This document shows, one piece after another, positions 52,990-61,543 of a stretch of 64,000 nucleotides of DNA. The stretch covers positions 124,001 through 188,000 of the forward strand of contig JAXDJH010000008.1 in the NCBI GenBank assembly GCA_034663635.1. Reading direction: 5' to 3'. The notes under the pieces were generated by a model, which was not told where the DNA came from, did no database searches, and saw nothing but the letters and a program-made list of their open reading frames with translations. The stretch comes from JAXDJH01 sp034663635. Its GTDB lineage: Bacteria; Actinomycetota; CADDZG01; WHSQ01. The position numbers and the translations under genes are program-made. How positions within the stretch are numbered: position 1 is the first letter of the stretch; each line of letters starts with the position of its first letter.

Positions 52990-53574
52990 TTACGCGGGGA
53001 CCGGCGGACCTCTGACGCTCCCGGCGCCCGTCGCGACTTCGTACAGCGGGCTTCGTCCGGATGGGATGGAAACTGGAAGTCGGGTGGCTCCGCGGCGACT
53101 GCGCGCTCGTATGCGACGCAGGACTGCGACAACGCTGGAGGTGAGGAGTGCAAGCAGGGCGGCCCCGAGCGCAGCGAACAAGATCTGCAGAAGCAGTCCT
53201 GTCAGCACCGCTGGATCGTTAAAGATCTGCGCCACCCCGCCGGATGCCAAACGTTCCGACACCTCCAGCGCGATGAAGCCCGACATCTGAAGGGCCACTA
53301 ACCGCCAAAACACACCGGTGACTGAAGGAGGGTGCAGCTGTTTCCGTTCGCTCACGAGTCCCGACAGATAGAGGGCGAGGCCTCCCACCAGGAGGGCGAT
53401 GGCGCCGACGACCACGAACGACCAGTGCTCGTGTCCTGTCGACGCAAGGTGCTCTAGGCGAGCGTGGGGGTCGCGATCGGCGAGCGCATAACCGAAGCCA
53501 TGCGCGACCACGATCCCAGCGGCCGCAAGGCCTCCGAGCACTACACGTCTTGCGGCGGGTTTGCCCGATCTCAT
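52990..53574 (-). CDS. Four-helix membrane protein next to the copper operon
   Basis: 194 residues. Membrane segments near residues 8-30 (VVLGGLAAAGIVVAHGFGYAL), 50-70, 88-108 and 120-150. A His-containing loop DPHARLEHLASTGHEHW lies outside between the first two. Arg-rich cytosolic tail. It sits 60 bases upstream of the CopC-CopD gene in the same direction, and its histidine loop fits a metal-related task, but no family name can be given with confidence. Confidence 0.6.
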   Translation of the reverse strand: MRSGKPAARRVVLGGLAAAGIVVAHGFGYALADRDPHARLEHLASTGHEHWSFVVVGAIALLVGGLALYLSGLVSERKQLHPPSVTGVFWRLVALQMSGFIALEVSERLASGGVAQIFNDPAVLTGLLLQILFAALGAALLALLTSSVVAVLRRIRARSRRGATRLPVSIPSGRSPLYEVATGAGSVRGPPVPA

Positions 53575-53583
53575 CAGGGAAGG

Positions 53584-54384
53584 TTATCTCCCGGAAGGGA
53601 TTTCACCTGTTAGGCGAACCACGTAGCGCCACGGTTGGATGGACCCTTCTCGTAGGACTCTGCTGAAACGATCGAGCTCGGCCCCCACCGCTACATGTCT
53701 CGAGTCGCCGGCGTGGCGAGCCGCCACATGGGCCCGCACTCTCTTGACCGCATCTCCCCACTCGTCCGGAGCCGGAGGCAAGTCGGGCACCGGCCCCGCA
53801 TCGAGGATCTCGAAGGCCCTCTCGGAGAAGATCTCGTCGAGCGTCTCGGACCTCACGAACTCGTCCGAGGCCGGCGGGTCTTTGATCTCGTCTGTAACAC
53901 TGACGTGAACGAAAACGACGGCGACCGAACCGGTCACAAGTACGCGTCGTAGCTCGTCGATTACCGATCCCTTGTCATGAACCATCTCCAACACGCCCAC
54001 GACCCACGCTCCCTCGAACGACTTCGATGTGAGTGGAAGAGCCGAGATGCTTCCCACGCAGGCGGAGACGTCGGGGAACAACGAGCCGGCGACGCGGACC
54101 TGCTCCTCCATGACATCCACGCCGATCACTTGAACGTCGCGGGTTCGGCGGAGCCATTCCCCGGGCCCGCCCATCCCACAGCCGAGATCGAGGACGCGCG
54201 CTCCGGGCGCTGGATCGAATCCTCGGACGAGATGTTCGAAAAGAGCGGGGTTGCCGGTCCCTCGGCAGGCGACCGGCAAGGGGTCGTCGAGACCGAGGTC
54301 GGCGATGGCGTCGGCCATCCAACGCGTGTAGATGCCGAACTCAAGAGTTAAGGAGTCTCTTTCGTCTCCCCTAGCGCGCTCCAC
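53584..54384 (-). CDS. SAM-dependent methyltransferase (class I)
   Basis: 266 residues from GTG 54384. Motif I ARVLDLGCGMGGPGEWL, motif post-I VIGVDVMEEQV, and the D/E-rich acceptor region GAWVVGVLEMVHDKG. The layout is of UbiE/small-molecule methyltransferases. The gene overlaps no neighbour (9 bases to the next) and may be co-transcribed with the copper-linked membrane protein. Substrate unknown. Confidence 0.85.
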   Translation of the reverse strand: MERARGDERDSLTLEFGIYTRWMADAIADLGLDDPLPVACRGTGNPALFEHLVRGFDPAPGARVLDLGCGMGGPGEWLRRTRDVQVIGVDVMEEQVRVAGSLFPDVSACVGSISALPLTSKSFEGAWVVGVLEMVHDKGSVIDELRRVLVTGSVAVVFVHVSVTDEIKDPPASDEFVRSETLDEIFSERAFEILDAGPVPDLPPAPDEWGDAVKRVRAHVAARHAGDSRHVAVGAELDRFSRVLREGSIQPWRYVVRLTGEIPSGR

Positions 54385-54411
54385 ATGGGCGAGCTTAGAG
54401 ATGTTTGGAGA

Positions 54412-54963
54412 TCAGTCGACGACGGATTGAAGAGCCTCTACGAGGTTCTCTGTAGGCGCGGCCTTCTCCACGAGGCCATCCACGTTCTCGTCCTTGAGCT
54501 CATCGGCAAAGAGCTTGGCGAAAGCCGTGTACACGACGATCTTCACGTCGGGCCACTGTTCCTTGATCTTTCGGATGGCGGTTATGCCGTCGACGCGGGG
54601 CATCGCAAGGTCCATGACGATCGCGTCCGGACGTTGCGCCGCCGTGGCCTCGACCGCCTCATCCCCATCGGCTGCCTCGCCGACCACCGCGAACCCGCTT
54701 GGCTCGAGCATGAGCTGGGTCAGCATGCGGACGTCATCTGAGTCGTCGACCAAGAGGACCCGCGGGGCTTCTCGTTCGATCTGGTCCAAGAAGGAGCGCT
54801 TTCCGAGCTCGAGCGCCTCAACGAAGGACTTGTCCTTGAGTGCCAGGAGGGCCGCATTTATGGCGTTTCCCCGGGCGCGACGGTCCTGGACGGCCGCTTT
54901 CAACTCAAGCATCCAGCCGTAAAGCTCCGCTACGAGCTCGTTGGGGTCTTTGTCCTCTTCCAT
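54412..54963 (-). CDS. Response-regulator receiver protein with N-terminal helical domain
   Basis: 183 residues from ATG 54963. The first 65 residues form an acidic/basic helical region (EEDKDPNELVAELYGWMLEL). Then a receiver domain follows with VLLVDDSDDV, the phospho-acceptor Asp in AIVMDLAMP, the conserved Thr in VVYTAF and the Lys in LVEKAAP. No DNA-binding domain: the output is probably a protein contact through the N-terminal helices. The frame continues to 55023 but that part lacks features. Confidence 0.82.
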   Translation of the reverse strand: MEEDKDPNELVAELYGWMLELKAAVQDRRARGNAINAALLALKDKSFVEALELGKRSFLDQIEREAPRVLLVDDSDDVRMLTQLMLEPSGFAVVGEAADGDEAVEATAAQRPDAIVMDLAMPRVDGITAIRKIKEQWPDVKIVVYTAFAKLFADELKDENVDGLVEKAAPTENLVEALQSVVD

Positions 54964-55060
54964 CCGATTCTGCCCAACTCCCAGTTTCTTGGCGCGAGTT
55001 ACTGGAACCCGCGCTCGGTTCAACGATAATCATCGGAAGCCAACAGGAGGTTCTGAAGCC

Positions 55061-55351
55061 TTGTTACGAACTCGTATGTTTTGCCTGGTCGCCGCCGCCT
55101 TTCTCTCGGCCTGCTCCTTCTCTTTCGGCAGCAGCAACCTCAACACCGACAAGCTCGAGACCGAGGTCAAGAACGGGATCGAGAACCAACTCGACCTCAC
55201 AGGGATCACCGTGACGTGCCCGGATGACGTGAAGATCGAGAAGGACAACAACTTCACCTGCACCGCCGAGGACGATCAAGGCACCTCACGGACCGTGAAC
55301 GTGACCCAGGACGATGACGAGGGAAACATCAGCTGGGAGCTAGGCGACTGA
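55061..55351 (+). CDS. DUF4333 lipoprotein
   Basis: 96 residues from TTG 55061, with GGAGG about 10 bases upstream. Signal peptide with lipobox LSAC (AAFLSACSFSFG), then DUF4333: KLETEVKNGIENQLDLTG, ITVTCPDDVKIEKDNNF and TCTAEDDQGTS, with the two conserved Cys forming the family disulfide. Anchored outside the membrane. Its stop overlaps the next gene by 4 bases. The family is nearly confined to Actinomycetota. Confidence 0.85.
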   Translation: MLRTRMFCLVAAAFLSACSFSFGSSNLNTDKLETEVKNGIENQLDLTGITVTCPDDVKIEKDNNFTCTAEDDQGTSRTVNVTQDDDEGNISWELGD

Positions 55352-55656
55352 GCGACCTGTCCATCGGCTCGGAGGACTCCCTCCTCTCGATCGCCTCCCA
55401 GGGCTCCATCCTGTCCATCGGATCCGTGGGCTCGGCCCTGTCCATCGGCTCGGTCGGATCGTTCGCTTCGGCCTTCTCGGTCGGATCTTTCGCATCCTTC
55501 GGATCGCTCCTATCGGATCGGTCGGCTCTCTCAGCGATGTCATCGCGAGCCATGAGATCGGTGATGGGACGAGAGGCGACGGCCCAAGAGCTGACCGTCA
55601 TGGGTTTGGCTCTGATCGCAGCAGGGGCGGCAATCGCCCTATCCGGGCGCCGCTGA
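55348..55656 (+). CDS. Ser-x-x repeat protein with C-terminal membrane helix (apparent CTG start)
   Basis: About 102 residues. From CTG 55348 the frame reads SDLSIGSEDSLLSIAS, then a ladder with Ser at every third position in nine-residue units: LSIGSEDSL, LSIASQGSI, LSIGSVGSA, LSIGSVGSF, ASAFSVGSF, ASFGSLLSD. It ends in a helix ELTVMGLALIAAGAAIALSGRR. The repeats begin before the first GTG (55426), so translation must start upstream; CTG overlapping the lipoprotein TGA (CTGA) is the only plausible place. I recall similar LSIGS-repeat small proteins in other actinobacteria. Ser-x-x ladders suggest a beta-helix or coil; function unknown. Confidence 0.65.
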   Translation: MSDLSIGSEDSLLSIASQGSILSIGSVGSALSIGSVGSFASAFSVGSFASFGSLLSDRSALSAMSSRAMRSVMGREATAQELTVMGLALIAAGAAIALSGRR

Positions 55657-55668
55657 CTTAGCCGGCCC

Positions 55669-55716
55669 GGACCCCTTCTTCAGGGGTCCTCGGGGAGGAA
55701 TGCCCCCAAAAGGGGC
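55669..55716 (+). terminator. Two GC hairpins downstream of the Ser-x-x repeat gene
   Basis: GGACCCC/GGGGTCC (55669-55689) and GCCCC-CAAAA-GGGGC (55702-55716). No U-tract, so they are weak terminators or mRNA protection elements. Confidence 0.45.
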
Positions 55717-55770
55717 GAACCCACACCCATCCCGCGAGGTCGCCCTCGCCGCGCCCAGGAGGACCACCAC

Positions 55771-57501
55771 ATGAACAAGTCACGCACAGTCGTCGCTTTG
55801 GCCCTGGCGGCGGTGATGGCATCCGCCTTCATCGGAGTTCCGAATGTGGCCGCCCAGGAGGAAGACCTACCGATCTTCCAGGTGGGATCGGCCGTCGTCG
55901 ACATCAATCCCGCCGCGCCTCAATATCTAGGTGGCTTCGAGAACCTCGCCCACCCGACAATGGCCGTGCATGACCCTCTGCAGGCTCGCGCCTTCACGGT
56001 GGCCAATGACGACACCGCGGTCGCCTTTGCGATCGTCGACTCGCAAGGCTGGTTCGCGGGCTACCAGGAAGGCCCCTACGGGATCACCGACGCGCGCCAG
56101 CAGGTCGCGACTTGGCTCAATGGCCACGGCTACCCGGACGCCACCCAGGCCAACGTGATCATCTCTTCGACCCACTCGCACGCGGCCCCCACCATCATGG
56201 GCATCTGGGGCCCCGTCGACGAGACCTACCTGAAGATGGTCCACGACAACGCGATCGCCTCGATCAAGGAGGCATTCGAGTCCGCTCGTCCGGCCACGCT
56301 TTGGACCGCGAACGCCGATGTCGGCGCCATCGATGGTTCCAACGTCATGCAAACCGACATCTACGACGGTTGGACCGTCGACGGAGACCTGCCGATCCTC
56401 TGGGCACGCGATCCCGGCAACGGCAAGACGATCGCCATGTACGCCAACGTCCCGATCCACGCGGACATCGTCAACGGAGCCGATCCGAAGTACGACGAGG
56501 TCAGCGCCGACCACATCGGCTTCGCTCGCGTCGAGCTCGAAGATGCGCTAGACGACAACGGCCAAGACGAAGGCAACAGCGACTTCGATCCGACGGTCGT
56601 CCTCGCGATGGGGACGCTCGGCCGGCAGGAGTCGATCGTCCAGGTCGACGGCTACGAACACGCTTACTACGTTGCCCACCACGTCACCAACGCGGTGATG
56701 CACGCCCTCGAGTCCGCGGCTCCGGTTACGTCGCCGACGCTCGGAGCCGCCGAGCAATACATCGTGGTCCCGGGGGATAACCCGCTCCTCCTGGCGCTCG
56801 TGATGGCGAACGCAGTAGATGGACCATGTACCGATCTCGCGTGTCCGATCGACCGCTCGATCGAACCGCCGTACCTGTACGGCACGGCGTTCGGGACGTG
56901 GGTGACCGCGTTCCGCATCGGAGACGTTGCGTATGTCAGTGAGCCGGGCGAAGCCTTCCCGGAGGTATCCGCGGCGATCCGTGACGCGATCGGAGCGCAA
57001 CAGGTTCGACTCATCGGGATGGCTCAGGACCAGCTCGGCTATTACTTCCCGCCGGAGGACGCGACATTCACGACGTTCCCCAACGACGGCGACCATCTGA
57101 TCTACAACTCGAGCCTCGCTCTCGCCGACGAGACCGTCCAGGCTTCGATGCTCGTCGGGAAAGCGCTCGGCTTTGACATCGCTCCGGCTCACCCGATGAT
57201 CGGGATGCAGGATCCGGTCGCCTGGACCAAGCCCGGCGTTCAGTTCTTCCCCGTCGAGCGCTACTCCCACAGCCACACGGTTCGCTTCGTCGGAGTGACG
57301 AACTCGGCCAAGGACGACGCCGCACTCGTTCCAGGCATCGAGTGGGACTTCGGAGACGGAAGCGTGGAACGCGCGGGCGGCGAGGTCAGTCACACGTACC
57401 AAACCGGGGGGACGTACAACGTCACGGCCACCGTCATCGACGCACAAGGCCGTGAACGGTCGTGGGTGCAGACGGTTTACGTTGGGGAGCCTGCCTCCTA
57501 G
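55771..57501 (+). CDS. Secreted neutral ceramidase-like hydrolase with C-terminal PKD domain
   Basis: 576 residues. Signal peptide with ALALAAVMASAFIG. The N-terminal domain begins VGSAVVDINPAAPQYLGGF, as in neutral/alkaline non-lysosomal ceramidase, with the zinc motif STHSHAAPT and a later NVPIHADIV. C-terminal PKD domain: WDFGDGSVERAGGEVSHTY. Homologues hydrolyse ceramides or related N-acyl lipids; in actinobacteria the substrate may be another amide, so this is inferred from the family. Signal and domain order fit an extracellular enzyme. Confidence 0.85.
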   Translation: MNKSRTVVALALAAVMASAFIGVPNVAAQEEDLPIFQVGSAVVDINPAAPQYLGGFENLAHPTMAVHDPLQARAFTVANDDTAVAFAIVDSQGWFAGYQEGPYGITDARQQVATWLNGHGYPDATQANVIISSTHSHAAPTIMGIWGPVDETYLKMVHDNAIASIKEAFESARPATLWTANADVGAIDGSNVMQTDIYDGWTVDGDLPILWARDPGNGKTIAMYANVPIHADIVNGADPKYDEVSADHIGFARVELEDALDDNGQDEGNSDFDPTVVLAMGTLGRQESIVQVDGYEHAYYVAHHVTNAVMHALESAAPVTSPTLGAAEQYIVVPGDNPLLLALVMANAVDGPCTDLACPIDRSIEPPYLYGTAFGTWVTAFRIGDVAYVSEPGEAFPEVSAAIRDAIGAQQVRLIGMAQDQLGYYFPPEDATFTTFPNDGDHLIYNSSLALADETVQASMLVGKALGFDIAPAHPMIGMQDPVAWTKPGVQFFPVERYSHSHTVRFVGVTNSAKDDAALVPGIEWDFGDGSVERAGGEVSHTYQTGGTYNVTATVIDAQGRERSWVQTVYVGEPAS

Positions 57502-57515
57502 AAGAAGAGAGACCT

Positions 57516-58043
57516 ATGAAGCTGCTGGTCTGCGTCGCAACCGCGACCCTTTTGGTACTCGGTCCGCTTGCTCAAGCAGCAACATTCAGCGATCCAGACG
57601 ACATGACCAGTCCCATCGATGTCCGCAGGGTCGAGTTCACCGACAGGGGCGGCCAGATCGCCACCATCAAAGTCGGAACCGACGACGGCTGGTCGTGTAG
57701 CTACTTCGAGCCGGGATTGACGACCATGAAGTGGCTCTTCGACGGCAGAGGAGACAACGGCATCGATCTCGTCGGGAAGGTTCGCTGCCTCAAGTTCCAG
57801 GGGGGCCGGGACCTCGTGATCTTCCTTTCGGGGAAGGAGTCAGGGAACTCTTACGAACCCGTCCCGTTGAAGAAGCCCAACCATCACTCGATGAAAGCGA
57901 CTTTCAGCTTCGATCTTCCTGAGTTGAGCGGCCGGCACGTGGACATGCGAGTGAAGGTTTCCGATGGCGTTGCCGAAGGTTGCACGAGCGCGCACCCCTG
58001 CACCGAGCGAGCGCCCGACACCGGCATGTACAGGCTCTATTAA
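57516..58043 (+). CDS. Secreted hypothetical protein
   Basis: 175 residues from ATG 57516. Signal peptide MKLLVCVATATLLVLGP, then a compact domain beginning ATFSDPDDMTSPIDVRRVEF and ending APDTGMYRLY, with four or so cysteines (WSCSY, VRCLKF, EGCTS, HPCTE) that could make two disulfides. The opening SDPxDxxxxxDI pattern is like exported beta-sandwich proteins. 14 bases after the ceramidase-like gene, so probably the same operon. No known function. Confidence 0.65.
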   Translation: MKLLVCVATATLLVLGPLAQAATFSDPDDMTSPIDVRRVEFTDRGGQIATIKVGTDDGWSCSYFEPGLTTMKWLFDGRGDNGIDLVGKVRCLKFQGGRDLVIFLSGKESGNSYEPVPLKKPNHHSMKATFSFDLPELSGRHVDMRVKVSDGVAEGCTSAHPCTERAPDTGMYRLY

Positions 58044-58084
58044 TTGGGCTCGCCGGCCCGCTAGCGCAACTTAGTCTTTACGAG

Positions 58085-58360
58085 ATGCGTCAGTCATCGC
58101 AGGGCCCCACTCTTCCCACGCGCTATCGAGGCGTTCTCCTTGCGCTTGTAGTTGTGATTGCACTCGGACTCTTCTTCACCCTCAAGGGCACAGGAACGTT
58201 CGGAGCAGGATTCACCGCAATCGGCTTGGGACTTATGGGAGTGGTCAGCGTCGATCACTACACACTGGCGGAAAGACAACGCGACGGACTGCTCCACGTC
58301 GGTACGTTCATCCTTGGCCTCGGCCTCGCAGGGATAGGTATCTATCTCCTGATCAGGTGA
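58085..58360 (+). CDS. Small membrane protein
   Basis: 91 residues from ATG 58085, with TAGTCT 7 bases upstream (leaderless). Two to three membrane segments (GVLLALVVVIALGLFFTL, FTAIGLGLMGVV, TFILGLGLAGIGIYLLI). No conserved motif. The longer frame upstream overlaps the previous gene and is not used. Confidence 0.6.
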   Translation: MRQSSQGPTLPTRYRGVLLALVVVIALGLFFTLKGTGTFGAGFTAIGLGLMGVVSVDHYTLAERQRDGLLHVGTFILGLGLAGIGIYLLIR

Positions 58361-58465
58361 AGTTCACATCTATATAGACAAATGCAATCGGTGAGCTTGA
58401 CCTGCTAATGAGGCCCTCTCCCCTGGGCGTACCATCGGCAATCAGCCTGGGGAGGCATTCACGAG

Positions 58466-58870
58466 GTGAATATCGACGACGGCAAGTCGGACGCGAACAC
58501 CTCTGGGGGCAAGCCGCGCATCCTTATCGCAGACGATGTGCCCGCCCTGAGGAAACTACTTAGACGGATGATCCAGGCGGACGGTCGCTTCGAGGTCGCG
58601 GGAGAGGCGGAGGATGGGGAGCAGGCCGTTCAACTTGCGACAGAACTTCAACCTGACCTCGTGATCCTCGATCTCATGATGCCGGGCAAATCGGGAATCG
58701 AGGCCCTGCATGAGATCCGGGATTCTTCCCCGTCGAGCAAGGTATTGATCTTCTCTGGGCTCTCGCCCGATCACGTGTCTGGGGCGGTCGAAGCAGACGG
58801 ATTCCTCGAAAAAGGCTCAAACCGCGACCAGATAATGGCGGAGATCGAACGGCTGTTAGGGCAGCGCTGA
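58466..58870 (+). CDS. Single-domain response regulator (CheY-like)
   Basis: 134 residues, GTG start. ILIADDVPALRKLL has the acidic pair, the phospho-acceptor is D in VILDLMMPGKSG, with Ser in LIFSGLS and the conserved Lys in FLEKGSN. There is no output domain, so it acts by binding partners. The nearest candidate sensor proteins are not in this window. GGGGAGG lies further upstream than is ideal. Confidence 0.9.
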   Translation: MNIDDGKSDANTSGGKPRILIADDVPALRKLLRRMIQADGRFEVAGEAEDGEQAVQLATELQPDLVILDLMMPGKSGIEALHEIRDSSPSSKVLIFSGLSPDHVSGAVEADGFLEKGSNRDQIMAEIERLLGQR

Positions 58871-58874
58871 CTCG

Positions 58875-59273
58875 CTAGACAACCGATGAGTCTGGTGCCT
58901 CTGGATTAGCCGGGTCACCGGCCCGGGAGCCTCGATCGCCGAGCAGCGCTATCACCGCGAGCACTCCCACGACGACGCAGAGAGCGAAGGTCCAGATCTT
59001 CGTAAAAAGACTCTCGGACGACAGCGCTATCGGAATCCCGCCTAGAGCGGCGCCCAGTATCCAGACCGGGCCGACGCGTGCCAGCGGTTTCTCGTCTTTG
59101 CGCCGCATCAAACGGATAAAGCTCCAGGCCGCGCACGCCATGAGTACGACGCCGCCGGCAAGGGTTCCAACAAGCTCATCGTCGGGCACATCCGCCCACA
59201 TCGGAGAACTCACCACGATCCCACCAGCGATAGCCATGAGAACGGAGAACCCACCAAGAACGATCATCCCCAC
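58875..59273 (-). CDS. Small four-helix membrane protein
   Basis: 132 residues with four hydrophobic segments (LGGFSVLMAIAGGIVVS, LAGGVVLMACAAWSF, VGPVWILGAALGGIPIAL, IWTFALCVVVGVLAVIALL) and a polar tail. No recognised family. ATG 59267 is an alternative start. Converges with the response regulator. Confidence 0.6.
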   Translation of the reverse strand: MGMIVLGGFSVLMAIAGGIVVSSPMWADVPDDELVGTLAGGVVLMACAAWSFIRLMRRKDEKPLARVGPVWILGAALGGIPIALSSESLFTKIWTFALCVVVGVLAVIALLGDRGSRAGDPANPEAPDSSVV

Positions 59274-59285
59274 GTCAGCATCTCC

Positions 59286-59807
59286 TCACAACGACAATCG
59301 GTAAGCTTCTACGAGAACCGTTGGGCCGGGGCGGAAGTCGTATTGAGGGGCTCGCTTGAAACCCATCCGCTCGTACATCCCGCGCGCGATAGCCATCGGA
59401 GCAGTCGTGTGCAAACCGAGAGCCGGCGAACCGCCCTGTCGGGCCCGCTCTATGCACGCCTCCGTCAACTGACGTCCGATCCCACGGCCCCCGATCTGAG
59501 GATCGACGGAAAGCAATCGGAAAGCAGCCCAGTCACTGGGCCAGCGCTCGGAGAAAGCGTCGGATGGATACGACGCCTTCGAACCCGGAGGGAAGTAGCT
59601 GACGCAGCCAACGATCTCCCCATCCATCTCGGCTACGAGCAGCTCGGAGGCGTCGGCTCGTCCTTCTAGGTCCAGGATGTCCTTCAAGTACGGGACCCAA
59701 TTAGCCTCGGGAAAAGACGATTCGTACCCTGCATAAGCGGCCCTAAGGACGCGGCGCGCTGGATCGAAATCTGTTTCCGCAGCCACTCTGATCGAAACCG
59801 TCGACAT
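59286..59807 (-). CDS. GNAT-family N-acetyltransferase
   Basis: 173 residues. The acetyl-CoA site is in SVDPQIGGRGIGRQLTEACIERAR (motif A, R/Q-x-x-G-x-G/A; quoted by parts), preceded by the FRLLSVDP strand. Domain start VSIRVAAETDFDPARRVLR. Acceptor unknown; such enzymes acetylate small amines or proteins. Lies 12 bases upstream of the membrane-protein gene. Confidence 0.87.
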   Translation of the reverse strand: MSTVSIRVAAETDFDPARRVLRAAYAGYESSFPEANWVPYLKDILDLEGRADASELLVAEMDGEIVGCVSYFPPGSKASYPSDAFSERWPSDWAAFRLLSVDPQIGGRGIGRQLTEACIERARQGGSPALGLHTTAPMAIARGMYERMGFKRAPQYDFRPGPTVLVEAYRLSL

Positions 59808-59907
59808 GACTCCTCTATCGATCGATCGACTTTACGTGACACCGGCGCGAGTAAGGCAAAGCAGGCCGCCGTGAGAGCGGGTGTCGTGGCGTCCCGAGCG
59901 AGAAGCC

Positions 59908-61431
59908 TTAGAGCGTTGAGCCAGGAGAGACGAGAGTCTCTGTCTGTCCAAATGCCGTCAGCCTCGCGGCAAAAGCTCCGCTGGTCGGGTCGAATGCCCC
60001 CGCAAGTGACGTAACACCGTCGTCGTACCGAACGACCTTGGCGGCCCCAATGCCGTCGTGCACCTCGAGACCTGTAAGGACCGTCGATTGACCGTCCATC
60101 TCGATCCTGAACCTCCCTTGAGCGAACGCGAATGAGAGCGTCGCTCGATCCAGCTTGTCCTCGAAGACGTGAGGCCATGGAGCAACGGTGAAATCGAGGT
60201 CCGAGAAATCCCGGATGCGATCAGCAGGGTCGTATTCATCTGCGAAATCGGAGTCGATCAACCAGGCTTCGTTATAGGCCTCGTCGTACGCGGCGAAGAA
60301 CGATGCTTGATAGTCGCCAAGTTCATCCGGCACCAATTCGGTCAGAGTGTCGGACTTCTTCGAGGCAGAGCCACCGAGCCCGATCTGAGATCCTGTACCG
60401 GGAGTGTCGTAGTTCAAAGTGACGTACACGATGCTGTGAGCATCCTCCACCTCGTATGCAACCGAGAACTGCTCTCCCGGATACAGGGTCTCGGGGGTTA
60501 CACGCGTCAGGCTCTTGACAACCGGTTCATCGATATCCCATTCAGCATTGTCGACGTCGATGCTTCGTGCCGAGAAGTCGAAATCGTGCGTTGCCGGATG
60601 GATCGCTCCCTCATGACTCGTGCCGATCGATCCGTCATCTTGGTAGTACGCCTGAATGACGTTGTCTCCGCCACCCGAGTTGATCCAGACAGACCTCAAC
60701 GTGGATCTGCCACTTGCCCATCTCAGATGGATCCCCCCACGCGCCACGCCTGAAGCGGACGGGTCGGAAAGATGCTCCTCGCTCGGACGGTCGTAGGCAT
60801 AGTGCGATCTACCTTGGGGGTCAACGAACTCGAAAGAGATGTAGTCGATCCCAGAATCATCGTGGGCCGCCCATTCGACGAGAACGGGATCCCGAAATCG
60901 ATGAGGCGATCCCGAGACGACTTCCACGGAGTCTAAAACCGGCGCGACGATGTCGACTTCGTCGTTGACGATCGTGAAGTCCGCCGCGCTGAGGTCGATG
61001 TCGTGATGCTCCGGCGTTCCCTCCGATCCGAGCCGATAGACATTGCCGTTTCGGCTATACGCGATGTAGTCCCATTCCGGCCCCGAATGCTCGAGATAGA
61101 TGCTCTCGATCTGATATTGACCTGGCCACCACGTCCCCGTTACAGCCTTTTCAAGACCTTCCTCGATCGGCTGGTCGCCGTCCCGAGTGATGCGGAAGTG
61201 CCGTTCATCGCCGAAGTCGCTTGTGTAATTGAGTTGGATGACGTCGATCGCCTCTGGCTCTGCCAGCTCGAATGGGATTGAGAGCTGGTCGCCCGGAGAG
61301 TAAGAAGACGCGCTCGATGGCCCGATGGAACGAAGGGTGTCCGACGGAAGGGCCGCGTAAGCAGGTACGGCCACAACGGCCATAGCTGCGAGGGTGGCTA
61401 GGAGGACGCCGAGCGTCACGAGCTTCTTCAC
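59908..61431 (-). CDS. Secreted protein with tandem Ig-like repeats
   Basis: 507 residues. Signal peptide MKKLVTLGVLLATLAAMAVV. Two or three beta-sandwich repeats are visible by recurrent motifs: SSASSYSPGDQLSIPFELAE and VTPETLYPGEQFSVAYEVED open repeats; DLSAADFTIVND, FDFSARSIDVDN and FSDLDFTVAP close them. A C-terminal beta-domain follows (TLSFAFAQGRFRIEM). No anchor. Probably an extracellular binding protein; no family named. Confidence 0.65.
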   Translation of the reverse strand: MKKLVTLGVLLATLAAMAVVAVPAYAALPSDTLRSIGPSSASSYSPGDQLSIPFELAEPEAIDVIQLNYTSDFGDERHFRITRDGDQPIEEGLEKAVTGTWWPGQYQIESIYLEHSGPEWDYIAYSRNGNVYRLGSEGTPEHHDIDLSAADFTIVNDEVDIVAPVLDSVEVVSGSPHRFRDPVLVEWAAHDDSGIDYISFEFVDPQGRSHYAYDRPSEEHLSDPSASGVARGGIHLRWASGRSTLRSVWINSGGGDNVIQAYYQDDGSIGTSHEGAIHPATHDFDFSARSIDVDNAEWDIDEPVVKSLTRVTPETLYPGEQFSVAYEVEDAHSIVYVTLNYDTPGTGSQIGLGGSASKKSDTLTELVPDELGDYQASFFAAYDEAYNEAWLIDSDFADEYDPADRIRDFSDLDFTVAPWPHVFEDKLDRATLSFAFAQGRFRIEMDGQSTVLTGLEVHDGIGAAKVVRYDDGVTSLAGAFDPTSGAFAARLTAFGQTETLVSPGSTL

Positions 61432-61543
61432 GTTAAGAGAGTCCCTGTCCGCTTGTATTGGGCCTCGTGTGATTCGCCCCTAGAGACTGGATTCCTTCGA
61501 GGCAGCCTGTCAGAGGGACTAGCAATGCCGCGACAATGGGCGA

